From Pectobacterium zantedeschiae (GTDB lineage Bacteria > Pseudomonadota > Gammaproteobacteria > Enterobacterales > Enterobacteriaceae), in the NCBI RefSeq assembly GCF_004137795.1, contig NZ_NWTM01000001.1, forward strand, positions 855,188 to 919,187: a stretch of DNA of 64,000 nucleotides. The letters are read 5' to 3'. The position numbers and the translations under genes were made by a program. Below are positions 27,638 through 36,693 of this stretch, one piece after another. How positions within the stretch are numbered: position 1 is the stretch's first letter; each line of letters begins with the position of its first letter. The notes under the pieces are model-generated. The model worked only from the letters and a program-made list of their open reading frames with translations, was not told where the DNA came from and ran no database searches.

Positions 27638-28447
27638 ATGCGATTGAAAAAACTTATTCCACTCATGCTGGCGTTGGGCATCTCTCAGGCTTATGCAGCA
27701 GATTCAGGCAAAGAAATCACCATCGGCGTCTCGCCGGGGCCGTATGGCGATATGGTCACGAAAGCGATCAAACCGGAGATGGTGAAAAAAGGCTATGACG
27801 TGAAAGTGCGCGAATTCAGCGACTACATTCAGCCGAACCTGGCGCTGTCAAATAACAGTATTGACGCCAACCTGTTCCAAAACCGCCGCTATCTCGACCG
27901 CTTCAGCGCGGATAAAGGGCTGAAACTGACGGAAGTGATCACCGTGCCGACCGCCAGCATGGGATTTTACTCTAACAAAGTACGTTCGCTGAATGAGCTG
28001 AAAGCGGGTGATATTGTGACGTTGCCAAACGATCCATCCAACCTGGCACGTTCGCTGGATTTTCTGCAAAAATACGGCCTGATCAAGATCAATCCAGACA
28101 TTACGCCGACCAAAGCGTCGCTGCGTGATATCACGGAAAACCCGAAAGGGCTGGTCTTTAAACCGTTGGAAGCAGCGCAGTTACCGCGCGCATTGGGCGG
28201 CGTAACCGGTTCATTGATTAATGCTAACTTTGCGATGGCTGCGGGTTTGAACCTGTCTGACGCGATTCAGTTAGATGTGCTGCCGGAAGATTTGAAAAAC
28301 ATGATTGTCGTGCGTGCGGAAGATGCCGACAAACCGTTTGCTCAGGATCTGAAAGCTGCGGTTCAATCCCCAGAATTCGCCGCATTCTTTGAAGATAAAA
28401 ACTCGATGTTCCACGCCTTCCAGAAACCTGAGTGGATGAAGAAGTAA
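27638..28447 (+). CDS. MetQ/NlpA-family periplasmic substrate-binding protein
   Basis: 269 residues. Signal peptide MRLKKLIPLMLALGISQAYA, cleaved before ADSGKE. Unlike MetQ and NlpA, no lipobox cysteine is present, so the protein should be freely periplasmic. The mature part has the NlpA-family sequence ITIGVSPGPYGDM and SIDANLFQNRRYL. It is the binding component for the MetN/MetI-type genes upstream. A perfect terminator follows. Confidence 0.88.
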   Translation: MRLKKLIPLMLALGISQAYAADSGKEITIGVSPGPYGDMVTKAIKPEMVKKGYDVKVREFSDYIQPNLALSNNSIDANLFQNRRYLDRFSADKGLKLTEVITVPTASMGFYSNKVRSLNELKAGDIVTLPNDPSNLARSLDFLQKYGLIKINPDITPTKASLRDITENPKGLVFKPLEAAQLPRALGGVTGSLINANFAMAAGLNLSDAIQLDVLPEDLKNMIVVRAEDADKPFAQDLKAAVQSPEFAAFFEDKNSMFHAFQKPEWMKK

Positions 28448-28462
28448 TTTATCTTTCAAGCT

Positions 28463-28500
28463 GCCAGTGACCTATTGCTCGTAGGTCACTGGCTTCTCCA
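28463..28500 (+). terminator. Terminator hairpin after MetQ-type gene
   Basis: 12-base perfect stem GCCAGTGACCTA (28463-28474) and TAGGTCACTGGC (28482-28493), followed by TTCTCC. It ends the importer/racemase operon. Confidence 0.7.
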
Positions 28501-28649
28501 CAGAGACGTGTATCAATTCATCAACGTGCAAATTCCCTCCCAGGCAACATACCTTGTTAGCGTAAAGATAAAAATGTATTAAGTATTGTAATTTTTTGTA
28601 TAAATGTCATTCTTCGTAAGAATTATCAATACAACACGACGAGGGTTTA

Positions 28650-28940
28650 ATGAAAAAAATACTTTCTGCTGCCGTATTAGCGCTGGCGCTGACAGGATGT
28701 GCCCAACAAACGTTTACAGTAAAGAATGACGCTGTTGCTACACCTAAACAGGTGACAACACATCACTTCTTCGTTTCTGGGATTGGCCAGAAGAAAACCA
28801 TTGATGCTGCGGCGGTATGTGGCGGTGCTGATAAAGTTGCTCGCACTGAAACACAGTTAACCTTTGTTAACGGTTTACTGGGATTGGTAACGTTCGGGAT
28901 TTATACTCCGAGAGAAGCCCGCGTTTATTGCTCAATCTAA
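28650..28940 (+). CDS. bor: Bor/Iss-family lipoprotein
   Basis: 96 residues. Lipoprotein signal with lipobox LTGC, then AQQTFTVK and the highly characteristic HHFFVSGIGQKKT, QLTFVNGLLGL and GIYTPREARVYC. This is clearly the lambda Bor/Iss family, an outer membrane lipoprotein known in E. coli for serum resistance. The ribosome site GAGGG precedes the ATG. No phage genes flank it. An interspersed repeat has landed between its stop and its terminator. Confidence 0.92.
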   Translation: MKKILSAAVLALALTGCAQQTFTVKNDAVATPKQVTTHHFFVSGIGQKKTIDAAAVCGGADKVARTETQLTFVNGLLGLVTFGIYTPREARVYCSI

Positions 28941-28969
28941 ACTAAAGACGACTTTTAATAGCATTTATA

Positions 28970-29072
28970 CCCTAAATAATTCGAGTTTCAGGCAGGCGGC
29001 AAGGGAAGGACAAATTCGTCGGGAACGAATTTGACCAGCCAACGCACATGCAACTTGGAGTATGACGGGTAT
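28970..29072 (+). repeat. Interspersed repeat, copy 2 (MITE/ERIC-like)
   Basis: About 100 bases, imperfectly palindromic: it begins TACCCTAAATAATTCGAG and ends CTTGGAGTATGACGGGTATA. The centre, AAATTCGTCGGGAACGAATT, is shared with copy 1 at 876-970 in the opposite orientation. No coding potential. The two ends are related as imperfect inverted repeats (TATACCC/GGGTATA), which suggests a small transposable element. Confidence 0.8.
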
Positions 29073-29088
29073 AAGTCTGTCTTACGAT

Positions 29089-29124
29089 AAAGCCATCTCC
29101 TCTCGAGATGGCTTTATTTTTTTC
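29089..29124 (+). terminator. Rho-independent terminator of bor
   Basis: Stem AAAGCCATCTC (29089-29099) with GAGATGGCTTT (29105-29115), followed by ATTTTTTTC. Confidence 0.88.
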
Positions 29125-29225
29125 TTTGCCCGTTTGCAGTCTGGAACTCACGGCTTCTTGTGTAGTCAGGGTTTAGCTTGTCCGGCAATGTCACACCGCT
29201 ATGGCGTTTTGGCATGATAGACACG

Positions 29226-30632
29226 CTATTTTTGCCTGTGCTGCGCCAGCAGGTGACTTCCTTGCTCCCCCAGTTCCCAGAACAGGCCGGTCATGATCGC
29301 TAATCCTTCACGGGCGACGGATTTCAGCATGTGCTCGTTGGCGGCGTGCTGGCCGCACGCGGGGTAAGAGTGGGGGATCCACAACGTCGGCAGGCCGAGG
29401 ATGTCGGCGAAAACGTCATTAGGCAGCGATCCACCCAGATTCGGTAACAGCGCGGGTTGCTTACCGCTGATGTGCTGCATCAGTGCCAGCGTCCAGTTTA
29501 CCAGCGGATCTTCGGGGTTAAACCGTGTCGCCGGAGACGTGTTAAGCATCTCAACGTCTACCTGATCAAAACCGTGCTGGTCGAGGTGTTGACGCACATG
29601 TTGTGCCAGATTTTTCCAGTCGGTGCCGACCACGAAGCGCAGTTGGCAAATGGCAGTCGCGTCAGCGGGGATCGCATTCACCGGTTTGTTTGGGTTACCG
29701 GTAATGAATGACAGGACTTCCAGCGTGTTCCAGCCAAATAACCGCTCGGCAGGCGTGAGTCCCTCTGCACCCCAGTTTTCATCAATCGCTGGATCACCCT
29801 CGCTGCCTGCGGGGTCGATCGTGCTGAGAATTTCCCGCAGTGCTGGTGTCAGCGGCGGTGGCAGTAGGGCATCGATTTTCATTCGTCCTTGTCCATCCAC
29901 CAGGCTGGCCACGGCGTTCGCTAACTGGGTACCAGGGTTGCTCAGCAATCCACCCCAGTTGCCAGAATGGTATGCCTGCTCGCGAGCCTTGATGTGTAAA
30001 CGGAAGTTGGCGCAGCCGCGAGAACCGAGGAACAGCGTCGGGCGCTCTGCATTAAGGCGCGGCCCATCAGAAGCGATAAAAATATCGGCAGCCAGTTCTT
30101 GTTTGTGTTGTTGACATAGGTCGGCAAGCCCCGGTGAGCCAATTTCTTCACCCATTTCGAACAGCAGTTTGCAGTTGAAGCCCAAACGCTGTCCGCGAGC
30201 CTGAAACACCTGCTCCAGTGCCATTAGATTGATGCTGTGCTGGCCTTTGTTATCGGCGCTGCCGCGTCCGTACCAGTGGTCGCCTTCTTCCACCAATTCC
30301 CAGGGGGTGAGCCCATCGCGCCAGTTTTCTTCATCACCGAAAACCACGTCGCCGTGGCCGTAAGACAGCACCGTTGGCAGGCTGGGATCTTCAATGCGTT
30401 CGGCCAGTAGGAAAGGGGGATGACGTTTATCCGGCGAGGCGATCAGTTTTACGCTGAACCCCATCGCCAGCAAAGCGGGCTGGATCTCGTCAGTCAGATA
30501 GCGGTTCAGCGCGGGCTGGCTGTTCGCTTTCTGGCTCTCGCTCGCATGGGCAATACGCCGTGCCAGCGTATGTTTAAACTCTCCGCGATCGAAACGTTCA
30601 CAGGCGATACGAATAAGGTCTGCGCTGGTCAT
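29226..30632 (-). CDS. M20 family metallopeptidase
   Basis: 468 residues. Zinc-ligand motifs of the M20 dipeptidase/desuccinylase group are visible: SYGHGDVV, YGRGSADNKGQ, the catalytic EMGEEIGSPG, and the C-terminal IPHSYPACGQHAANEH. A lid domain is expected between them. It hydrolyses a dipeptide or N-acyl amino acid. AGGAAAGGC precedes the ATG. The gene is divergent from a LysR regulator. Together with the racemase and importer upstream it could deacylate imported N-acyl amino acids; that link is inferred from proximity. Confidence 0.88.
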   Translation of the reverse strand: MTSADLIRIACERFDRGEFKHTLARRIAHASESQKANSQPALNRYLTDEIQPALLAMGFSVKLIASPDKRHPPFLLAERIEDPSLPTVLSYGHGDVVFGDEENWRDGLTPWELVEEGDHWYGRGSADNKGQHSINLMALEQVFQARGQRLGFNCKLLFEMGEEIGSPGLADLCQQHKQELAADIFIASDGPRLNAERPTLFLGSRGCANFRLHIKAREQAYHSGNWGGLLSNPGTQLANAVASLVDGQGRMKIDALLPPPLTPALREILSTIDPAGSEGDPAIDENWGAEGLTPAERLFGWNTLEVLSFITGNPNKPVNAIPADATAICQLRFVVGTDWKNLAQHVRQHLDQHGFDQVDVEMLNTSPATRFNPEDPLVNWTLALMQHISGKQPALLPNLGGSLPNDVFADILGLPTLWIPHSYPACGQHAANEHMLKSVAREGLAIMTGLFWELGEQGSHLLAQHRQK

Positions 30633-30775
30633 GCCTTTCCTTGCTGGATAATGTGCCGAAGTTACCGATATTTAAAGAAAAAACGAGCGTTGCAACAATA
30701 ATAAAAATTGCAATTAAGCTTTGCTTTTAATATAAACCTCCGAATTCCCCCGTTCTGTCTGAAAGGAACGCCGCT

Positions 30776-31702
30776 ATGCACAGCACCGAGATTCGTTATT
30801 TTTTGGTGGTTGCCACCACCGGTTCGCTCAGCGCCGCCAGCCAGCACCTGTTTGTTGCCGTTTCTGCGATTAGTCGCCAGATTCAGCGGCTGGAAGAACG
30901 CATTGGCGTGCCGCTGTTCGAGCGCCATGCACGCGGAATGGTATTAAATGATGCCGGACGCATTCTGGAAAACCATGTGCGTAAGAGCATGATGGATATG
31001 GATGCCGCGGTGGCGGAGATTCAAGGGCTGAAGGCCAGCCGACGGGCGCTGTTGCGGATTGGTTGCACAGAGGGAATGGCGTTTGATCTGCTGCCGACCT
31101 TGTTTGCGCGTTTTCGCCAACATGACATGGATACCACGTTTGCGCTGAAGGTGGACTCGGCGATGCAGGTGTCCCAGATGATCCGTAACGGTGAAGTGGA
31201 TATTGCGCTCCAGTTTGCGCTGGCACCGGAGCAGGGCGTGAATGTGGAACTGGCGGTGCCTGCTCCGCTGATGTTGCTGATGTCTGACGCTCACCCGCTG
31301 GCGCAGCAGTCTATTCAACTGGCCGATCTACATCCTTTCCCGCTGGCACTGCCGGAATCTTCTACTACGCTACGCCAACTGTTTGACCTCTCATGCCGGA
31401 TGAATGGCACCTTTCTGGAGCCGACGCTGTGCTGCAACAACTTCACCACGCTCTATTATTATGCGATGAGCACGCCGGGGGCGATCACCGCCTGTAGCTT
31501 CTACTCCGTGATGTATAAGTGCTTACAGGAGCCGATGCGCCTGAAGCCGCTGAATATTAAGCAGCTCGATCAGCGTTCGCTCCAGATCCAAACGCTGGCT
31601 GGTAAAGCGCATGCACCGCAGCAGCAGGCTTTTCTTGATTTCATGATGGCGGAACTGCGTCAGGGAGAAGCGTATTATCTGAGTCAGATTGCCGAATCCT
31701 AA
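30776..31702 (+). CDS. LysR family transcriptional regulator
   Basis: 308 residues. N-terminal winged helix-turn-helix (LSAASQHLFVAVSAISRQIQ, then LEERIGVPLFERHARG), then the LysR substrate-binding domain from about residue 90. It is divergent from the M20 peptidase gene, its probable target, with 143 bases between the starts. It converges on hrcU with only 18 bases between, so it marks the left border of the hrp cluster. Confidence 0.9.
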   Translation: MHSTEIRYFLVVATTGSLSAASQHLFVAVSAISRQIQRLEERIGVPLFERHARGMVLNDAGRILENHVRKSMMDMDAAVAEIQGLKASRRALLRIGCTEGMAFDLLPTLFARFRQHDMDTTFALKVDSAMQVSQMIRNGEVDIALQFALAPEQGVNVELAVPAPLMLLMSDAHPLAQQSIQLADLHPFPLALPESSTTLRQLFDLSCRMNGTFLEPTLCCNNFTTLYYYAMSTPGAITACSFYSVMYKCLQEPMRLKPLNIKQLDQRSLQIQTLAGKAHAPQQQAFLDFMMAELRQGEAYYLSQIAES

Positions 31703-31720
31703 CTATCCTGTGAGGCGCTT

Positions 31721-32800
31721 TCACTCCATCTCAATAATCTCGCGTTTTTGCTCGTCTTCGAGCTGGCGCAAGACGCGATACACTTGCGCCACCGCCTGAA
31801 GTGTCTCGCGTGGAATATAATGACCTTCCGGCGTGGTGCGATACAGCGTTCGGGTCAGCCAGATAAAGCGAATCACGGGGATATCCGCTTTTTTCGCCTG
31901 TGCGATAAGCTCTCTTGCTGTTTCATTTTCGCCTTTAAACAAGATGCGCGGCAGCGGGGTTTTTCCGGGGCGGTAGTAGAGCCCCACCGCATAATGCGTC
32001 GGGTTGACCAGCAGCATATCGGCATCTTCCACTTTCGCTTTGGGACGCGGCGCAGCGGGTTCGTTCGCCAGTTCATGCGCCAGCGATTTGCGGTGTCCTT
32101 TCATATGCGGATCGCCTTCGGAATCTTTATGCTCGTTGCGTAAATCCTCATGGCTCATGCGCTGTTGCTTGAGAAAGAAATATTTTTGCAGGCCGAAATC
32201 CATGGCGGACAGCACCAGCAGCGCCGTTAGCGTGGTTCGGGCAATACGCGTCAGCAGGGCTTTAACCCCTTGCCAGAAGCCGTGCAGATCGCCATAGGCT
32301 AATTCAACCAGCGCTTCCAACTCCGGCACGACCACTTTATAAAAGACGGTACCGATCACCACCGCCTTCAGAATATTGGTCAACATTTCCACCAGCTTGC
32401 GCATTGAAAACATCTGCTTGAACTGGTTGATCGGGTTCAGCCGATTGAGGTCGAGTTTCAATGCTTCGGGCGCAAACAGTGGGCCATACTGGAGCCAGCC
32501 GCCCGCGATTCGCAACAGCACGGCAATTGCCGCGGCTAGCAGGCAGAGCGTGCCCGCCAGCACAGCGGCATCATGAAACACTTCTTTCGCCACCTGCGCA
32601 AACGGCGCATCCAGTCGTTGTAGCGGCAGTTGCACCAGCGTTTGCAGTTTCCCCATTGTATTGTCCGCCAGCGCCAGTACACATTCCAGCAGACCGACGC
32701 AGATCAATAGCTTGGGTACATCCTGACTTTGCCCGACTTCGCCTTTGCGACGTGCGTCCTCCAGCTTTTTTTCTGTGGGTTTTTCTGTTTTCTCACTCAT
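31721..32800 (-). CDS. hrcU: T3SS export apparatus switch protein HrcU (SctU)
   Basis: 359 residues. FlhB/SctU family: MSEKTEKPTEKKLEDARRKG at the N-terminus, four membrane segments up to about 210, then a cytoplasmic domain with the self-cleavage motif NPTH (about residue 266). The cleaved form switches substrate class during needle/pilus assembly. Last gene of the hrpJ-hrcU operon, 13 bases after hrcT. Confidence 0.95.
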   Translation of the reverse strand: MSEKTEKPTEKKLEDARRKGEVGQSQDVPKLLICVGLLECVLALADNTMGKLQTLVQLPLQRLDAPFAQVAKEVFHDAAVLAGTLCLLAAAIAVLLRIAGGWLQYGPLFAPEALKLDLNRLNPINQFKQMFSMRKLVEMLTNILKAVVIGTVFYKVVVPELEALVELAYGDLHGFWQGVKALLTRIARTTLTALLVLSAMDFGLQKYFFLKQQRMSHEDLRNEHKDSEGDPHMKGHRKSLAHELANEPAAPRPKAKVEDADMLLVNPTHYAVGLYYRPGKTPLPRILFKGENETARELIAQAKKADIPVIRFIWLTRTLYRTTPEGHYIPRETLQAVAQVYRVLRQLEDEQKREIIEME

Positions 32801-32813
32801 CGGTTCCGCCTTG

Positions 32814-33614
32814 TTAGCTGTTTGATACGGTAAAAAGCAGCGGGAGCAGATGCTTAAGGTCCGGCAATCCCTGAAGTTTGTCGTCGCCTAAATATTGCAG
32901 CACCGGCAGATAAATGATGAAAAACGCCATCCCAACCAGACACTTGGCCGGAATCGACAGGACGAACACTTGAAGCTGTGGGCTATACAGGCTGAGTAAC
33001 GCAATACTGAACTCTAGCAGCAGCAGGAGTGCCACCAGCGGCCCTGCGTATACCACCAGATGAGTAAAGGTGTCTGCCAGCAGGTTAAGATATACCTCAA
33101 ACCCTTTCTCGCTCGGTGCTGGCAGCCAGGACAGCACCGGCCAGATCTGGTAGCTGTCCCAAATCAGCTGCGTCAGCCCCTTTAAACCGATACCGATAAT
33201 CAGCAGCAGAATCAGGGTCTGTTTCAATAAATGGCCGAGTGGCGTGGCATCTGAACCGAGCGCAGGGTTGAGCTGACCGCCCATCAAGGCGCCGCGCTGG
33301 TTATCGAACAGCGCCCCGACAGATTCAAACAGCCAGAACGGCATCGCCAGAATGAGTGCTATCAGCAACCCCACCATGAGTTCTTTGAACAACAGTGCAG
33401 GAAGCATCGGCCAGGAGAGCGGCGTCAACACGAGTTGTTGCTGTACGATGGGGGCAGGCAGCAGCGTTAGGGAAATCACCACGGCGTTGCGCATCATGCC
33501 TTTCAACACGTTGAGTGAAAAAACCGGCACCAGAATAAAGCAGGGATACAGCCGGGCGATGCCGAGCGTAATGGCGATGATAAAATCGTAAACGTGCTGA
33601 ATGGTGGCGATCAT
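32814..33614 (-). CDS. hrcT: T3SS export apparatus protein HrcT (SctT)
   Basis: 266 residues, FliR/SctT family inner membrane protein with about six hydrophobic segments and the family stretch KELMVGLLIALILAMPFW. Part of the inner membrane export gate. It lies 6 bases after hrcS. Confidence 0.95.
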   Translation of the reverse strand: MIATIQHVYDFIIAITLGIARLYPCFILVPVFSLNVLKGMMRNAVVISLTLLPAPIVQQQLVLTPLSWPMLPALLFKELMVGLLIALILAMPFWLFESVGALFDNQRGALMGGQLNPALGSDATPLGHLLKQTLILLLIIGIGLKGLTQLIWDSYQIWPVLSWLPAPSEKGFEVYLNLLADTFTHLVVYAGPLVALLLLLEFSIALLSLYSPQLQVFVLSIPAKCLVGMAFFIIYLPVLQYLGDDKLQGLPDLKHLLPLLFTVSNS

Positions 33615-33620
33615 GCGGAT

Positions 33621-33881
33621 TTATACCCCAGTCTGCGCAATCATGTTGAACGCGGTAATGGCTAACTGCATCAGCTCTACGCCAATCCAGCGCCCGCAGA
33701 GCGCGAGCGTTAGCCCGACAGAGATCAGTTTGACGGCAAAGGGCAGTGTCTGGTCCTGCAATTGCATCACCGCCTGTAGCAGAGAAATCAGTACACCGAC
33801 GATCACCGCAACCAGCAGCGGCGGCGCCGAGAGCAGGACAACCATCACCATGGCCTGACGGAAAAGCGTGATTATTTCCAT
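33621..33881 (-). CDS. hrcS: T3SS export apparatus protein HrcS (SctS)
   Basis: 86 residues, two membrane segments, FliQ/SctS family (VGVLISLLQAVMQLQDQTLPF, read with a break, is the hallmark loop). Component of the export gate with HrcR and HrcT, 7 bases after hrcR. Confidence 0.95.
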   Translation of the reverse strand: MEIITLFRQAMVMVVLLSAPPLLVAVIVGVLISLLQAVMQLQDQTLPFAVKLISVGLTLALCGRWIGVELMQLAITAFNMIAQTGV

Positions 33882-33888
33882 CTCGGCC

Positions 33889-34542
33889 TCACAGATAGCT
33901 GTAGAACAGGCCGTCCAGCAGCCGCGTCCAGCCGTTGACCAGCACGAACAGCAGCAGCTTTAACGGCAGCGAGAGCGTCATTGGTGCGACCATCTGCATC
34001 CCCAGCGCCAACAGCACGTTGGAGACGATGAGGTCGATGACGATAAATGGGATATAGATCAAGAAGCCGATTTTGAATCCAGCCTGTAGCTCTGACAGCA
34101 CGAAAGCTGGAATCACCAGCAGCAGGTTTTGCGTATTCACCTTCTCGGATAGCGAGGCAGGCCACATTTGCAGGCTGTTCTCATGCAGATGGGTGAGAAT
34201 ATCCGGGTCAACGTTGCGTGACATAAAAGTTTGCAGTGGCTCCAGCCCGTAAGTCACGCTGGCCTGAAGCGAAGTGATATCGGTCATATCCAGCGGCTTT
34301 TCCTGCACGCGCGTGGTGATGTCCTGAAATACCGGAGCCATGACAAACATCGTCGCCGCGAGCGCGATGCCGTATAGCGCCATATTGGGCGGCACCTGTT
34401 GCACCCCGATGGCGTTGCGGGTAATCAGCAGCACAATCGCAATCTTCAGAAAGCAGGTGCAGACAATCATCATCAGTGGAATCAGAGAGAGTGCGCCCAG
34501 AAAGAGCGCAAACATCAACGGATCGAATGCGCCGGACGTCAT
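33889..34542 (-). CDS. hrcR: T3SS export apparatus protein HrcR (SctR)
   Basis: 217 residues, FliP/SctR family, four membrane segments; landmarks [21 protein letters not shown] (read with a break) and [20 protein letters not shown]. Core of the export gate. The start overlaps the hrcQ stop (ATGA), which suggests translational coupling. Confidence 0.95.
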   Translation of the reverse strand: MTSGAFDPLMFALFLGALSLIPLMMIVCTCFLKIAIVLLITRNAIGVQQVPPNMALYGIALAATMFVMAPVFQDITTRVQEKPLDMTDITSLQASVTYGLEPLQTFMSRNVDPDILTHLHENSLQMWPASLSEKVNTQNLLLVIPAFVLSELQAGFKIGFLIYIPFIVIDLIVSNVLLALGMQMVAPMTLSLPLKLLLFVLVNGWTRLLDGLFYSYL

Positions 34543-35741
34543 GGTGCCAGCTCCTCTGCGGCGATGTTTTCTTTATCCTGCATTGGCTGCTTATGCGTTG
34601 GCGCGGAAAAGCGCTGGGTAATCTGTAGCCCCAATCGGCCCTCCACATCGACCAGATCGCCGCTTGCCAGTGCGATATCCCCGTGATACAGCCAGGCGTG
34701 CCCCGGCACCACATCCCGCAGCGTCAGCACGCTACCGCTGGCAAGGTGTTGCAATTCTGTCAGCGTCATCGTCAGGCTACCGCAGCGAATGTGTAAGGTG
34801 ATCGGCAGCGGTGGTAAATTTTCAGTGACGTTGTCACTCGATGGTGTAAATTCAAGCGTCGAGGTATCGGATTGAGTATTGGTTAGCATCGTGTTAGTCG
34901 CAGTCGAGGGCATCGAGACAGTCTCCATGTCGGTAACGGTAAAGGTGTAGGGCGCGTGTTCTGCGAGTTGCAGCGTGCCGCTCAGGCGCAGCGTGCTGGA
35001 TGACAGCATTCCCTCGCCGGACGGCGTAAACCATGGGCGGTTAGGCAAAACAATGTCGCCGGTCTGGATCTGTTGTAGCGCGGTAAACGGCAGCACGACA
35101 TCAGCCAGCGTGAGTGGGATAGCGATAGCCATTTCTGCGGGTAGCACACGGGGCTGGTGCTGCCAGTCAACGCGGGAAAACAGCATTAGCCAGACAGCAT
35201 CTATGGCCTGCATCCGGCTGCGCACGACCATCCCGTTCCAGTTCACGCTGAGCCAGGCGCAGAGTGCGGCAGCATTGCTGCATTGTTGGAGGCTGTGTTG
35301 TCGGGTGCCGTGCTGTTGTACTGAATCATGTTCTTCCTGTGTTGCTGCCGTTGGATAAATTTCTCCCACGAGCGACCGCAGCACGGGGTTCAGCGATTGG
35401 TTGTAGAGCGTCCAATACCACTGCTTCGCTGCCTCGTCGTCTTCGGTAAGGGGCAGCAGCGGGCAGTCGGACAGCAGGCTGAGCACAGGAAAGGGATCGG
35501 TTAGCGAAAAATTACCGATATCACTACGCCAGCCGCTTGGCTGTGCGGCCGGCATTTCTTCTATCAGCTCACGTTCATGCGCCAGTTGAAGGTGCAGGCG
35601 ACCAGCAAGCCCATTGCGGACAAAAGGCAGCGATAGCCCTGCGGCTAGCGTCGATCTGATGCGGGCGTGCTGTGTACGCATGGTCGGTAGCGCTAGCGGT
35701 CTGACGTGCAGTGAATTGAAGTCGGGTGAATTCAGGTTCAT
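34539..35741 (-). CDS. hrcQ: T3SS cytoplasmic ring protein HrcQ (SctQ)
   Basis: 400 residues. The C-terminal SpoA domain (about 310-385, with [21 protein letters not shown], read with a break, and [15 protein letters not shown]) identifies it. Here HrcQ is one polypeptide, in contrast to the split HrcQA/HrcQB of P. syringae. It forms the sorting platform below the export gate. The start overlaps the hrpP stop (ATGA). Confidence 0.92.
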   Translation of the reverse strand: MNLNSPDFNSLHVRPLALPTMRTQHARIRSTLAAGLSLPFVRNGLAGRLHLQLAHERELIEEMPAAQPSGWRSDIGNFSLTDPFPVLSLLSDCPLLPLTEDDEAAKQWYWTLYNQSLNPVLRSLVGEIYPTAATQEEHDSVQQHGTRQHSLQQCSNAAALCAWLSVNWNGMVVRSRMQAIDAVWLMLFSRVDWQHQPRVLPAEMAIAIPLTLADVVLPFTALQQIQTGDIVLPNRPWFTPSGEGMLSSSTLRLSGTLQLAEHAPYTFTVTDMETVSMPSTATNTMLTNTQSDTSTLEFTPSSDNVTENLPPLPITLHIRCGSLTMTLTELQHLASGSVLTLRDVVPGHAWLYHGDIALASGDLVDVEGRLGLQITQRFSAPTHKQPMQDKENIAAEELAP

Positions 35742-36259
35742 CGCTCATACTCTCTGGCATCAAAACGCAGGTTAATCGGGCAATCCAGCGCGGTGGCGAG
35801 TGAGCGACGACAGGCTTCACGCCGATCTTTTAACTGGTGGTAGCTCTCCCGGCTAAAGCGCAGTGAAATGTCCCAGCCGCGTGGCACCAGATTGGCTAAA
35901 CGGGCATCGATGTCGCCCAATTGTGGCAGTTGCAGGCTGAAGGCAAACGGTGGAGCGCAAATGTTGTCCATTGCCTCAATCAGTTCGCATTGCAGTGGTT
36001 GCCACTGTGACGGTGTCACGTTTTGTGGGGCGTCTGGTATGTCGCTATGCAGGGACAGCGGCACGTTGATGGGGTTGCCCGATGGTAAAACGATAGGCGC
36101 TTCCTGATAGAGTTCGTCTTCAAAACCGTCTGAAAACGTGAATGCCTCCCAGAAATCCATATGTTGTGGATCGTCTGAGCGTGAGGATTTGCCGTGCAGC
36201 GTAGCCTGCGCGTTCTGTGTTGCCTTGGATTCGGATGACGCAATCTGTCGGTTATTCAT
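35738..36259 (-). CDS. hrpP: T3SS protein HrpP (SctP-like, substrate specificity)
   Basis: About 173 residues from the ATG at 36259, preceded by AGGAGCACGT and overlapping the hrpO stop as ATGA; a longer upstream frame to 36316 lacks such a site. Poorly conserved family recognised mainly by position between hrpO and hrcQ and by the C-terminal part (WDISLRFSRESYHQLKDRRE). In P. syringae HrpP is a secreted regulator of pilus-to-effector switching. Confidence 0.85.
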   Translation of the reverse strand: MNNRQIASSESKATQNAQATLHGKSSRSDDPQHMDFWEAFTFSDGFEDELYQEAPIVLPSGNPINVPLSLHSDIPDAPQNVTPSQWQPLQCELIEAMDNICAPPFAFSLQLPQLGDIDARLANLVPRGWDISLRFSRESYHQLKDRREACRRSLATALDCPINLRFDAREYER

Positions 36260-36693
36260 ACGTGCTCCTGAGGTAACGTAAGCAGATACTCCAGTTTCTC
36301 CACCGCCTTTTGGCATTGGCGGGTCGTGTTTCGGGCGTCATCAACCTGACGCCGCTGGTTGTCGTGCTGCTGCTGTGTGGCCTGAACCTGCTGGGTTTCT
36401 GCCGCTATCTCGCTGAGTAAACGCTGCTCGGCTGCAAGGTGCTTTTTCAGGTGTTCCAGCGTTTGGCGTTGTCCCCGAGTTTCTCGGACAAACTCGTCAC
36501 GCTGCGTGTGGCTAGCCTGTCGCAGCGCCTCGACCTGCTGTTGGTGATGGCGTTGCTGTTCCGCAATCCTGATAAGTTGCTGCTCTTCCTGCCGCTGCTG
36601 GCGCTCGCTGCGGCTTAAGCGCTGGCGGCGTATCGGCATCAGCAGGTTCAACACGCTCTGTAACTCTGCATCGCGCTCGGTGTTATGGGGCAT
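36256..36693 (-). CDS. hrpO: T3SS stalk protein HrpO (SctO)
   Basis: 145 residues, almost entirely charged coiled coil (Gln, Arg and Glu rich), as in YscO/FliJ proteins that link the ATPase to the export gate. It overlaps the end of hrcN by 11 bases and the start of hrpP by 4. Confidence 0.88.
   Translation of the reverse strand: MPHNTERDAELQSVLNLLMPIRRQRLSRSERQQRQEEQQLIRIAEQQRHHQQQVEALRQASHTQRDEFVRETRGQRQTLEHLKKHLAAEQRLLSEIAAETQQVQATQQQHDNQRRQVDDARNTTRQCQKAVEKLEYLLTLPQEHV

Noticed and set aside
27553..27798. 81-codon frame overlapping the MetQ-type gene start
   Set aside because: It runs out of frame through the real signal peptide of the binding protein and has no family features.
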